Source: an uncultured Bacteroidota bacterium
GTDB lineage: Bacteria; Bacteroidota; Bacteroidia; Chitinophagales; Chitinophagaceae
Reading direction: 5' to 3'
Assembly: GCA_903887005.1 (NCBI GenBank)
Contig: CAISOH010000231.1
Coordinates: 1-61,962 of the forward strand
DNA length: 61,962 nucleotides
Below are positions 25,673 through 35,060 of this stretch, one piece after another. The notes below the pieces were generated by a model. The model made no database searches. It saw nothing but the letters and a program-made list of their open reading frames with translations, and was not told the origin of the DNA. The first letter of the stretch is position 1. Every line of letters begins with the position of its first letter. The position numbers were made by a program, and so were the translations under genes.

Positions 25673-26037
25673 TGCACATGGGTATCAGGAGGAATGTTTG
25701 TACCCGGATCAAGCACTGCATCAAAAGTATCTGTTGGTGAAGGTGAAACAGGAAGCAAGGATAAATGCATACCCGGAGGTGGGGGACGCCTTGAAAATAC
25801 TTTAGTAGGATCAACAGGCAATGTACGCAGAGGATGTTCATCACCATCTTCATCATTTTCAACCGCGTGCATAACAGGCGGTTCCGGGTGCTTGAGCAGA
25901 TAATTTGCTACATCAGTGAAATTCATTTCACCCTTAAGCACCTCCCTGCCGGTATCAACAGTTTGGGCGGTTACAATTTGGGTTGAAAGGAATGAAAATG
26001 CAAATGCAATTAAATAGAATATCGTCTTTCTCATCAT
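25630..26037 (-). pseudogene. N-terminal part of the frameshifted T9SS protein
   Basis: This frame holds the signal peptide (MMRKTIFYLIAFAFSFLSTQIVTAQ) and a Pro-rich linker (SRRPPPPGMHLSL) and runs to FDAVLDPGTNIPPDTH before losing register. The next residues expected in this protein class (GAV, then a conserved Asn) are found in the other frame starting at about 25675. A single missing base in CATGTGCAGTGG (originally probably CATGGTGCAGTGG) explains the break. The frame upstream of 26037 is open to 26079, but the methionine at 26037 gives the best signal peptide. Confidence 0.8.
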
Positions 26038-26252
26038 CTGTAATAATTTGTTTCCAAAATTAAATTTTATTTTAACCAACTCAAAAAAATATTAGAACAA
26101 TACGAAGACTACGGCGATGTGTCAAACCTTCAAGGTGTGGCATATCTATATACTCAAGTAACATACCCCCAACGCATTAACGCATTGCCACGTTAATAAA
26201 AGAATTTATAGCGTATCCATTTCTCTCACAGCACAGCCATATGGCTGTACTT

Positions 26253-29200
26253 TTATTTATCAATTACAACTTGAAAAACCACATGGTCTTCTCCTGATGT
26301 GATGCTTACTAAGTAAATACCGCTGGCAATTGAACCCGCCAGTGTTATCCGCTCATTAAGATTGCCATTATGTGCTTCAGCCGTTTCCTTATAAATAGCC
26401 TGACCGAGCATATCTGTAATTATTATGCTCACCCGGTTATCAGCAGGATTTCTTAAAATGCCATTAATAGTAAATACACCCTTATTGGGGTTAGGCACAA
26501 GCGTAAAGTTATTTATAGTATTTATCGCATCTTTAATGCCGGTTCCAACCAATACTTTGATGCCATTACTAATCCCGGTGTTCGGAAACGCACATGGATC
26601 ACTGCTGGTAACTGCGCAGGTGACTAACTGTCCGTCAACAAGAGTACTTGTTACAAATATTGAACCTGTTTCACCCGGTACAGCCACTCCGTTGATATAC
26701 CATTGATAGGTTGGAGATGCCCCGCCATGAGGCGCTACCGCAACAAATGTGTCAATCTGGCCGGATACAATTACAGACTTGGTTACGTATATCGAATCTT
26801 TATTTACAGTTGGCGCCTCCACAATTATTGTAAACGGAGCGCTGGCTGCTGTTGGGGAAGTAAGACAGGTATAGTCACTGGTCATCGTACACGTTATTAC
26901 ATCACCATTATTAGGTATGCACGTATAGGATGCAGGCCCTGTTAAAACAATGGATCCATTCTTAGTCCATTGATAGGAAGGAGCTGTACCCCCAAAAACA
27001 GGTACTGCGGAGAATGTAGTTTTTGTGCCGGTACATACGATACTGCCGGGACTTGCCGCAATACTGACAGATGGCGTCTGATAGGTTCCCACAGACATTA
27101 CAACGCTGGAGATTGCGGTATCCGGAGTCGCACATAAATCACTGCTAGTAAGCCTGCATTTTACAACATCACCGTTTACAGGCACGTAACTGTATGGTGT
27201 TCCCGATGTTTTCGAAATTCCGTTTACATACCAATCATAAACCGGGGATGATCCCCCATTAACAGCAGTTGCATTATAGGTTACAGTTGCTCCGGCCACA
27301 CAAACCACAGTCCCTGGACTTGCAGAAATACTAACCGATGGAACTACAATTAGTCCGCTTACAACAATAGTAACGGGCGCAGAAGTGGCAGTACAATTAT
27401 TGCTGTTAGTAATAACTACCGTATAATTTCCGGCAAGGGAGGCAGTATAGCTTGATGTGGTAGCCCCTGTTAAATCTGCGCCACCCAGTTTCCATTGATA
27501 GCTAAGGCCGGAACCTGTAGTTGCATTCAATACAACAGTACCTCCTCCCGCACATAATGTCGTGGAGCCAAGTGGCGTAATTACAGCCGCAGGCAATGCA
27601 TTTACTGTAACGGTAGCTATTGCACTGGATACGCAACCGAATGCATTCGTCACACTATAACTTATCGGAACAGTACCTGCGACCAGCGCAGTTACTAACC
27701 CTGAAGAATTTACGGTAGCCATTGCCGTATTTCCACTACTCCAAAACCCTGCAGGCGTAATATCTGACAGCGAAGTGGTTTTGCCAGCACATACACTCAT
27801 AGTGCCGGAGATTGCAGCTACCGCAACAGGAGCGCTAACCGTTAACGTGGTGGTAGCGGTAGCCGTACCGCAGGAATTGGTAACTGCATAAGAAATGGTA
27901 ACCACACCTGCCGTAATCCCTGTTACAATACCGGAAGAAGTACCCACTGTAGCTAAAGATGTGTTGCCACTGCTCCATATCCCGCCAGTAATGGCGTCGC
28001 TGAGAGTAGCCGTTTGCCCTGTACATACGCCCGGTGCTCCGGTTACAGACCCGGCAGAAACCCCGGTAAGTGTAATAGTTACCGGCGGAGAAGTAGCATT
28101 ACATGCGCCGGAATATTCTTTCACGGTATAATTACCGGCAAGAGAGGCGGTATAGCTGCTGTTTGTTTCACCCATAATATCGCCGCCGGCAAGTTGCCAC
28201 TGGTAAGTAAGTCCTGCGCCGGTATTGGCGTTTAGCACTACACTTCCACCGGAGCAAAATGTTGTAGGGCCTGCAGGAGTGATCACAGGAACAGGCGTAT
28301 TGCAAATTGGCCCATCTACAAGGAAGAACCTGGAGAACCCGGTAAACGTACCTTTAAAGCCCACATAATTTGTACCGGTAATTAATACAGGTGTTAATTC
28401 TACAGAGTTGAAAGTAGTAACTGTTGCGTCTGTAAGCGCATCGGTCTTGACAAGGAAAAGCGATGAGGGCGCAACACCATTTAGTTCTGTATTTGTGAAA
28501 TAAATAATAGCGTCATAAGTGGTGATGCCTCCGTTAATCGTTGGCGTAATTGAAAACTCTTTCAGCGACCTGTTGATGGGTGAAAACGAAGCCGGGGTAA
28601 AGCCTACACCTTGTTTAGTAACTGTTGCGGTAACACATCCCAGGTCATTATTTATATTTTTAAGGCCTGACATAATATAGTTATCGGCCGTATTATAGAA
28701 ATACACTTCCTGCCCGGCTTTTACATCCCAGGTATGGGTGCTTCCCATTACCGTTTCCACCACAGATGGTGGTACAAGTTGTTTAAAGCGCATTACCGGC
28801 CTTGCCGTACCATTGCCGGCGCCGGTTCCGTAAGGCAGCGTGCATCCTGTGCCCGAACCGGTTGATGTGCCTTCATGGTTGCAGGCGATTGTCGGATTAT
28901 TATCAATGCCGTCCATCTTGTCGTTTCCGGCGGCTGTGGCATTCATTCCATAACATATTTCGACGACTATATTGCTGGTCCCATCCCATGTGAAAAAAGA
29001 AGAATTGAAGTCTAAAGAATCAATTCCCAGGTTGGTAGTATGGTTACCGGTATATACTTGTGTAAGCCCCGTAGCAAATATGGAACTCATATCAGCGAAA
29101 GTAGTGTTGGCCATACTAACGGTATAACCAACATACGGTGAAGTGGAAGCTTTGGTGGTTACGTTAAATGCAATCTGCGTCATAGGGACGCCCGGCTTCA

Positions 29201-31463
29201 CGCCTGCTGTAACCAATTCACTGGCATACAACAGAAACTGGGAATGCCCCCTGCTGTTGGCCCCGGTAAAAGCCGATGTCAGATTCGAAGTAACGGATGT
29301 TCCCCAATCTAATGTATGGTATTCGGAATGCCCGGGATCTGGAATGCTATCGTCATTGTTAATAGTTACAAACAGGGAGTCATTGGTTACAGAAACAGTG
29401 GCATCGCTGCCCATTTTCGCTATCGTAAATCCAAGAACCAGGTTTTTATCGTCGTGCACAGCGCCATTATCAAAAACAGTCAGGGTAGAATATTGAGTTG
29501 AGGTACTCCCTACCGGAAAAGTAAGGCTTGTAGATCCTAATACATAATCAGTTCCTGCAATGGCTGTACCATGCGCGGCAAAAACAGTTACTACCGGGTT
29601 GCCGCCGGAGAAAGCCGGTCCATATGGTTTTAACCCTATGTTGTAAACTTTACTTGCAGGGCAGGAAAGCGTAGCTGCATTTTCAGAAACCTTCATTGTA
29701 AAAGCAGTAAATCCTATATTGGGGAAACAGGGGACAAACGCAGCGCCAACCCCTACTGCATACCAGGCATTAGTAACAGTAATAACCTCCGGAGAGCATG
29801 GGCCATAAATTGTAAGCGCTACATTGATAGATGTAGTGCGGCAGAGTGCATAATCAGCAGTACTGGATAAAACTAATTCTGTCTGGTAAAGGATATTCTG
29901 AGATTCTGTGAAGCCTAGGCCGGTCACAACATAAGAGTTGCCCAGATCATTAGTACCTGAACCACCTGCTGTAATTAAGAAATACCATTTGTTGAGCAAT
30001 CCGCTATTGGTATGAACTCCGCATTCATCATTACCACCTGAAGGCACACAGGCAATCTGGCTAACCCAGTAAGTCCCGGTATAAGTATCGGGATCACTTT
30101 TTAGCTTTGGAAAGTCCATCCGGCGCAGTGGATTTCCACAGCCTATTTCTTCACCCATTTGCCAGGTGCTTTTCGGTACCGCATCTACTTCATGTGGGTT
30201 AGCCCAATTCTCGATAGTAGCCCCCCAGCAATCGCTGAATCCTTCATTCATTGCGCCGGATTCACCTGCATAAACAAGATTGGCAGTTCCCTGGCACACG
30301 CCATGTCCTATCTCATGGGCAGTAACATCCAGGCTTACAAGGGGCGTAAACCCGCCGCCGCAACCGGAGCCATCGCCATAGGTCATTTCAGCCCCATCCC
30401 AATATGCATTATTGTAATTGGTAGAGTAGTGTACATACTGGACCAATATACCATCCGCATTATCCCAGCTAAGTCGGCCCTGTTCAATTTTCCAGTAGTC
30501 ATATACCATTTCTCCGGCCCAGTGTGCATCAAGTGCAACGGTATCTGATGTCGAATTTGGCCAAAGATTGGCCGCATTGGCAAATTCAGTAGCCGCTGCA
30601 TAGCTGGTTCCATTATGTAAATTTAATGTGTGTACGCCGCTGCCCCTTGTTGAATCGTATAATTCATAAGTGCCGCCCACATAGCTGGTCTGGAAAGGAA
30701 TTACTCCGCTATACTCGGAATGTCCGGTAGCCGCAGTATGTTTTATCAGGTTATTAGAGAAAAGCACCTTGCCTGTTGCCGCATCAATAAATACTTCCTG
30801 GCGGCTTAATGGTTGTTCCGCGTAAATATTGAATTTGTATGCGAGATGCAACTGCCTGTCTGTAACCATTCCCTTACTGTAATCTTCTATCCATACCAGC
30901 TGGCCATGCGGCAGGTAAGATGTATCTTTTTTATGGTAGAAGTTCTGGATGCGCTCTTCCTCTTTTGGATTTTGCCACATGTATTTTTCTGCGCCTATAG
31001 ATTTAAGCGCAAAATCCAGGGCGGTACTTTCACTGATAGCGGGATTGGCCGAAAGGCCTTTATCGGCATTATAAAAATTACCGGTAATGAAACTCACCCG
31101 TCCTTCCTTGCACGTAAGTGTAACACTTCCGTATTCTGTTTTTATTCCCTTGAAATACTGGTAATAACGTTTTGTGGTAATATTACTTTTTGTCTTTGTG
31201 GTATTTGCAAGTACAATTACGTTATCAGGCCCGTTCAGGCCCAGGTATTTCCGGAATATGTCCTGCGCCTGGTCTTCCCCCCAATTGGTTGCCGGTGAAA
31301 AGAATATGGATGTTGGCGTATTGTCAACCTTATTCCTGTCAATTGACAAGATACTTTTATCGCCCGCGTTTTGCTGAGCGAAAACGATAACGTTTGACAA
31401 TGAAAATATCACGCAAATCAGTAAGGAAATTTTCCTTACTAAAGAACTGGTAAAGTTGTACAT
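26253..31463 (-). CDS. Secreted M4-family metallopeptidase with Ig-like repeats and T9SS tail
   Basis: The product of about 1,736 residues has a signal peptide (SLLICVIFSLSNVIVFAQ) and an FTP-type propeptide (about 40-230). A thermolysin-like catalytic domain follows with zinc ligands in VTAHEIGHG (about residue 380) and the third ligand Glu in GAMNEGFSDCWG. Next come a Calx-beta-like segment (VHDDKNLVLGF...TINNDD, about 615-690), a beta-sandwich region, several Ig-like repeats of the type also present in neighbouring genes, and a T9SS type A sorting domain (LVPNPNKGVFTING, MLGQAIYKE, GIYLVSI). It should be a zymogen cleaved during or after secretion and degrade extracellular protein. Its sorting domain is closely similar to that of the gene downstream, suggesting duplication. 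Confidence 0.92.
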   Translation of the reverse strand: MYNFTSSLVRKISLLICVIFSLSNVIVFAQQNAGDKSILSIDRNKVDNTPTSIFFSPATNWGEDQAQDIFRKYLGLNGPDNVIVLANTTKTKSNITTKRYYQYFKGIKTEYGSVTLTCKEGRVSFITGNFYNADKGLSANPAISESTALDFALKSIGAEKYMWQNPKEEERIQNFYHKKDTSYLPHGQLVWIEDYSKGMVTDRQLHLAYKFNIYAEQPLSRQEVFIDAATGKVLFSNNLIKHTAATGHSEYSGVIPFQTSYVGGTYELYDSTRGSGVHTLNLHNGTSYAAATEFANAANLWPNSTSDTVALDAHWAGEMVYDYWKIEQGRLSWDNADGILVQYVHYSTNYNNAYWDGAEMTYGDGSGCGGGFTPLVSLDVTAHEIGHGVCQGTANLVYAGESGAMNEGFSDCWGATIENWANPHEVDAVPKSTWQMGEEIGCGNPLRRMDFPKLKSDPDTYTGTYWVSQIACVPSGGNDECGVHTNSGLLNKWYFLITAGGSGTNDLGNSYVVTGLGFTESQNILYQTELVLSSTADYALCRTTSINVALTIYGPCSPEVITVTNAWYAVGVGAAFVPCFPNIGFTAFTMKVSENAATLSCPASKVYNIGLKPYGPAFSGGNPVVTVFAAHGTAIAGTDYVLGSTSLTFPVGSTSTQYSTLTVFDNGAVHDDKNLVLGFTIAKMGSDATVSVTNDSLFVTINNDDSIPDPGHSEYHTLDWGTSVTSNLTSAFTGANSRGHSQFLLYASELVTAGVKPGVPMTQIAFNVTTKASTSPYVGYTVSMANTTFADMSSIFATGLTQVYTGNHTTNLGIDSLDFNSSFFTWDGTSNIVVEICYGMNATAAGNDKMDGIDNNPTIACNHEGTSTGSGTGCTLPYGTGAGNGTARPVMRFKQLVPPSVVETVMGSTHTWDVKAGQEVYFYNTADNYIMSGLKNINNDLGCVTATVTKQGVGFTPASFSPINRSLKEFSITPTINGGITTYDAIIYFTNTELNGVAPSSLFLVKTDALTDATVTTFNSVELTPVLITGTNYVGFKGTFTGFSRFFLVDGPICNTPVPVITPAGPTTFCSGGSVVLNANTGAGLTYQWQLAGGDIMGETNSSYTASLAGNYTVKEYSGACNATSPPVTITLTGVSAGSVTGAPGVCTGQTATLSDAITGGIWSSGNTSLATVGTSSGIVTGITAGVVTISYAVTNSCGTATATTTLTVSAPVAVAAISGTMSVCAGKTTSLSDITPAGFWSSGNTAMATVNSSGLVTALVAGTVPISYSVTNAFGCVSSAIATVTVNALPAAVITPLGSTTLCAGGGTVVLNATTGSGLSYQWKLGGADLTGATTSSYTASLAGNYTVVITNSNNCTATSAPVTIVVSGLIVVPSVSISASPGTVVCVAGATVTYNATAVNGGSSPVYDWYVNGISKTSGTPYSYVPVNGDVVKCRLTSSDLCATPDTAISSVVMSVGTYQTPSVSIAASPGSIVCTGTKTTFSAVPVFGGTAPSYQWTKNGSIVLTGPASYTCIPNNGDVITCTMTSDYTCLTSPTAASAPFTIIVEAPTVNKDSIYVTKSVIVSGQIDTFVAVAPHGGASPTYQWYINGVAVPGETGSIFVTSTLVDGQLVTCAVTSSDPCAFPNTGISNGIKVLVGTGIKDAINTINNFTLVPNPNKGVFTINGILRNPADNRVSIIITDMLGQAIYKETAEAHNGNLNERITLAGSIASGIYLVSITSGEDHVVFQVVIDK

Positions 31464-31744
31464 ATAAATAAGCATTTAAAATCAAGCCCTAAGTTAATTA
31501 AAATTGTCCGATGTGCAATATGATATTTATCATTTGCATATAATAGGATTATGCTTGACATAGGAATAGATTATGTAATGGATTATATGTTGCTTGCTAT
31601 AAATATGCCACACCTTTAAGGTAGGCACACCTCCCAGACTTCTTTATACACTGATCCACTTCCCGTTGGATAATAATTGACTACATGGCTAATAGTCTTT
31701 TAAAACCTTGCCAATTACCTGTATTCTTTCAATTATGCAGTCCC

Positions 31745-31797
31745 AAAATGGAATAATTTCCATTTTTCGGAAAACATATCCGTGATTTGGAATAATT
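31745..31797 (+). promoter_or_regulatory. Inverted and direct repeats upstream of the DUF4402 gene
   Basis: AAAATGGAA (31745-31753) and TTCCATTTT (31758-31766) form a perfect 9-bp inverted repeat with a 4-base spacer. TGGAATAATT occurs at 31749-31758 and again at 31788-31797. The pair lies 120-175 bases before a gene with features of strong expression, so it could be an operator. Downstream to 31918 there is only AT-rich leader with a CAAA tetranucleotide run. Confidence 0.35.
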
Positions 31798-31918
31798 GAC
31801 TCTAGGTAAATTTTTTAAGTTGTTGATTTTCAATTAGTTAAAATTCTGGCACAACAATGGATATATACTATTCAAACAAACAAACAAACATTCTTAACTA
31901 ACTCAAAAACAAAACAAA

Positions 31919-32440
31919 ATGAAAAACTTCTCAAAAGCAATCATCGCAGCAGCAGTAGTACTCGGTTCTACTAACATTTCTTTCGCTCAGGCATCAGCAA
32001 CAGCTTCATGCGCAGCAACAATCATCACTCCCATCTCCATCTCTAAAACAGTGGACATGAACTTCGGTAACATCGCAGTATCTGCTGCTAATTCCGGTAC
32101 CGTTATATTGAGCACTTCCAGCTCACGTACAACAGGCGGCGCAGGTGGTGTAACACTACCTTCTACCAATGGTACTGTAACTTCAGCTGAGTTTACAGTT
32201 TCCGGTGAAGCAAGCTATACTTACGCAATTACTTTGCCTTCAACCGCTACGCTTTCTGACGGTAGCAGCCATACTATGACAGTTGGTTCTTTCACCAGCA
32301 ATCCTTCTTCTACCGGTACATTAAGCTCAGGCGGTACACAGACTTTAAAGTTAGGTGCAACACTCAGCGTATCTGCAGCACAGGCAGCAGGAACTTATAC
32401 CAACTCAACTGGTGTTCCGGTAACTGTTAACTACAACTAA
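31919..32440 (+). CDS. DUF4402 secreted surface protein, probably highly expressed
   Basis: DUF4402 proteins are small extracytoplasmic beta-rich proteins of unknown function. The 173-residue product has a signal peptide ending in FAQ (about residue 24) and the family pattern: VDMNFGNIAVS, a GTV.LS...SRTT.GG block, SAEFTVSGEASYTYAITLPS, TMTVGSFTSNPS, and a terminal GATLSVSAAQAAGTYTNS with VTVNYN. It is very rich in Ser, Thr, Gly and Ala and low in charge. Its codon choice is uniform and its leader is A-rich right before the ATG, both marks of strong expression in Bacteroidota. A good terminator follows. It could be a structural surface or fibre subunit (inference). Confidence 0.9.
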   Translation: MKNFSKAIIAAAVVLGSTNISFAQASATASCAATIITPISISKTVDMNFGNIAVSAANSGTVILSTSSSRTTGGAGGVTLPSTNGTVTSAEFTVSGEASYTYAITLPSTATLSDGSSHTMTVGSFTSNPSSTGTLSSGGTQTLKLGATLSVSAAQAAGTYTNSTGVPVTVNYN

Positions 32441-32472
32441 GATAACTAAGATACTATTTAAAATAAGTAGCT

Positions 32473-32522
32473 AAAAGGGGTATTCCAAAACTTGTTTTTG
32501 AGATATCCTTTTTGGCTTTTTA
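32473..32522 (+). terminator. Terminator of the DUF4402 gene
   Basis: AAAAGGGGTAT (32473-32483) pairs with ATATCCTTTTT (32503-32513) over 11 positions with two G-U pairs, and an inner CAAAAC/GTTTTTG stem extends it. A T-rich tail follows. It begins 33 bases after the stop codon. Confidence 0.75.
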
Positions 32523-32843
32523 GTAAAAGAATACTGAATAAATCTAAAAATGGAATCGGGGGCTGATTGTATAATCGTAGATGACCCACATCTCAAAGGT
32601 GTAGGATATCTATTATAATTATAAAGGTATCAGGAAGATAAACTCACACTCCATAAAAGAATCTTATTGAAATAGCAGAATAGATAATTTGTCATGGTGA
32701 GCCGCGCCGAACCATGACATGCTGAATTTTGAACATAGGCTTGTACAAAGTTCTGAACGCACTAATTTATCCCTTGAAATAACAAAATAGATGATTCCGG
32801 AAATCAGTCATGATTTTTCATTGTAGGTCGGTGTTTGCTACTA

Positions 32844-34775
32844 TCAGTTCTTTCTCTTAGAAGAGTCTCCCATAGCACGGTAACAATTTGATAAATTTAT
32901 TGATGCGGTAGTATAATCAGGTTTTATTTTAAGTGAGGCTTTATAATAATCCAATGCTTCATTGTACCTGCCCTTAATAAACAAAGCATATCCCTTATTA
33001 TTTAATAAAATGTAGTTATCAGGTGCATATTCCAATGCTATGTCAAGCGTTTTTATCCAATTATCATAATCATGCAATATATTGTAACATCTCGCCATGT
33101 ACATATACCCGGTAATATTATCCTTTTTCACTTCTATAGCAGCATTATAAAAAATCATCGCTTCCTGGTATTTTTGCCGTTTAAATAAAAGAAGTCCTTT
33201 TGTATTCAGAACATTATAGTCTTTCGGGGCATGTTCCAATGCCAAATCTGTTGTTTTTACCGCAGCATCATAATCGTTCAAGGCAAGGTAAGAATTCACC
33301 ATGTTCATATAGGCCATTACATAATCCGGTTTTAATTGGACCGCTTTAGTAAAAAATGGTATAGATTCCTTATACTTTCCCTGCATAAATAATAGAAAAC
33401 CTTTATTGTTCAGTACAAGTCGGTCATCCGGATATTTATTCAGCAAGTCTGTTGCAATGGTATCGTCATTTTCCCACACTTCGCATCTTGCATAAGTAAG
33501 ATAGGAGCAGGTTATTGCCAGGATGATAATTACCGCTGCGGCAACAGGCTTCCAGGCATTTAATTGTTGCTTTCTGCTGCGATATAACCTGTCAATACCC
33601 ATGGCCATGATAAAAAACAAACCGATGTATGAAATATAAGTATAGCGATCCGCCTTGATAGCGTCTCCTATGGACAGGAGCTGAAGAACCAGGATGATAT
33701 TTACACAAAAAAACAGGAACCCGAATGCTGGTAAGCGCCCGTATTTTAATGTTCTGTAAATGCCGTAGAACAACAGAATAACAACCGCCGGAGTAAGGTA
33801 ATAAATAAGAGGTAAGTGCCCGTCGGCAAGTGGCGGGTAAGGATAGAAAATAGATAGGTTTAATGGCAGCAAAAGTTTTACCAGGTAGTCAAGGAAAGAA
33901 TGTGAAGCAAAAAATAATCTCTGGGAGAAAGGATAATAATCATGTAAAAGACGATCTGCCTGCTGCGATTTAACAGCAATAATCCCGATAATAAAAGAAA
34001 CAATAAAAAAGGGGATCTTTTCTGTCAATACCCATTTATCAAATTTACGCCTTGTATAAAAATCAAGCAATAATAAGACGACGGGGAAAGTAACGGCAGC
34101 CGGTTTGGATAGCGAGGAAAGAACAAAGAAGATAAAGGGAAGAAGCAGTAAAAAGCCCCTTTTATTTATTGGGCTGTGTTCTTTCGGTTTTAAATTTATT
34201 TCAGGTATTGGATTTAAATTCCCGTCTTTCCTTTCTATATACTTGAAGTAGGCTATTAATCCGGCAATGAAAAAGAAACTATACAACATATCTTTTAACT
34301 CAGCTATCCATGCTACTGATTCCACATGCATAGGATGAATACCGAAAAAGAGTGAAACAAGAGCGGCTACCAGCGGTTTTTCCCCACTCAATAACCATAT
34401 AAACCAGAAGACCAATACCACGTTTAATAAATGGATAAAGATATTCAATGTGTGGTAGAATTGTGGCTGCAGGCCGGCTATATGATATTCCAAAGCATAG
34501 GTGATCATTGTTAAAGGAATATAGTTGCCAACAAAATAATGCAGCCCGAAAAAATAGGTTATCGCTTCCGGGATCGGTTTGCCAAGATTCATGTTTTCAA
34601 GGATATAGACATTATCATCCCAGCTGATAAAACTGTTTTTCATGGCAGGAGAAAAAGAGAAAAGGGTAATGATGGCTATAGAGCCGGCCAATAAAAATAG
34701 CTTCCGGCTATTTAAAAAAGTTTTAGCTGGCTTAACCGGGCCGGTCTTTTTTTTCATTACATGTTTTTGCTGCAT
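32844..34775 (-). CDS. TMTC-like GT-C membrane glycosyltransferase with TPR tail
   Basis: The 643-residue product resembles the TMTC group (DUF1736 plus TPR), GT-C fold enzymes that in animals O-mannosylate proteins. The first luminal loop carries FISWDDNVYILEN, where the paired Asp fits the catalytic acid of GT-C enzymes. HPMHVESVAWIAELKDMLYSFFF (about 145-167) is the most conserved DUF1736-type segment. About ten transmembrane helices span residues 28-430, and the C-terminal third (about 450-640) has five TPR units (NNKGFLLFMQGKYKESIPFF type). The likely donor is a polyprenyl-phosphate sugar and the acceptor a secreted protein (inference). Its paralogue is at 35061-36977. Confidence 0.85.
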   Translation of the reverse strand: MQQKHVMKKKTGPVKPAKTFLNSRKLFLLAGSIAIITLFSFSPAMKNSFISWDDNVYILENMNLGKPIPEAITYFFGLHYFVGNYIPLTMITYALEYHIAGLQPQFYHTLNIFIHLLNVVLVFWFIWLLSGEKPLVAALVSLFFGIHPMHVESVAWIAELKDMLYSFFFIAGLIAYFKYIERKDGNLNPIPEINLKPKEHSPINKRGFLLLLPFIFFVLSSLSKPAAVTFPVVLLLLDFYTRRKFDKWVLTEKIPFFIVSFIIGIIAVKSQQADRLLHDYYPFSQRLFFASHSFLDYLVKLLLPLNLSIFYPYPPLADGHLPLIYYLTPAVVILLFYGIYRTLKYGRLPAFGFLFFCVNIILVLQLLSIGDAIKADRYTYISYIGLFFIMAMGIDRLYRSRKQQLNAWKPVAAAVIIILAITCSYLTYARCEVWENDDTIATDLLNKYPDDRLVLNNKGFLLFMQGKYKESIPFFTKAVQLKPDYVMAYMNMVNSYLALNDYDAAVKTTDLALEHAPKDYNVLNTKGLLLFKRQKYQEAMIFYNAAIEVKKDNITGYMYMARCYNILHDYDNWIKTLDIALEYAPDNYILLNNKGYALFIKGRYNEALDYYKASLKIKPDYTTASINLSNCYRAMGDSSKRKN

Positions 34776-34847
34776 GGCCTCTGACTGTATCGAAAAATAG
34801 TTTTTCTGTTTTGTAAAGATATTCTCTTTGTTTTTTTATAAACCAAC

Positions 34848-35001
34848 TATACTTGCAGCCACATAAAATTGTGCGTTGATTAATTCACAGGACTTTGAGG
34901 TCTTGATTTTATAATTTACTTATTATCAATTCATTATCTTTTGCGGCTTTGCGGCTTTGCGAGAAACCTCTTTTGCACATTTTTATCCGGTGTGAAGTAT
35001 A
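34848..35001. repeat. Element A copy 3 (154-bp inverted-repeat element)
   Basis: This is a complete copy between the two TMTC-like genes. It has the same length and ends as copies 2 and 4 (TATACTTGCAGCC left, GGTGTGAAGTATA right), with about 20 substitutions relative to copy 2. The core reads GCGGCTTTGCGGCTTTGCGA. Confidence 0.88.
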
Positions 35002-35060
35002 AATAGTTGGTTCCCGGGGCCTGTCAATGTTTTCATCAGCAAGGGCAGGGTTTATGACTA

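Noticed and set aside
31850-31870. Sigma-54 promoter (TGGCAC-like) before the DUF4402 gene
   Set aside because: TGGCAC is followed by TGGAT at the position where TTGCA should be, so only half of the site is present and no activator gene is nearby.
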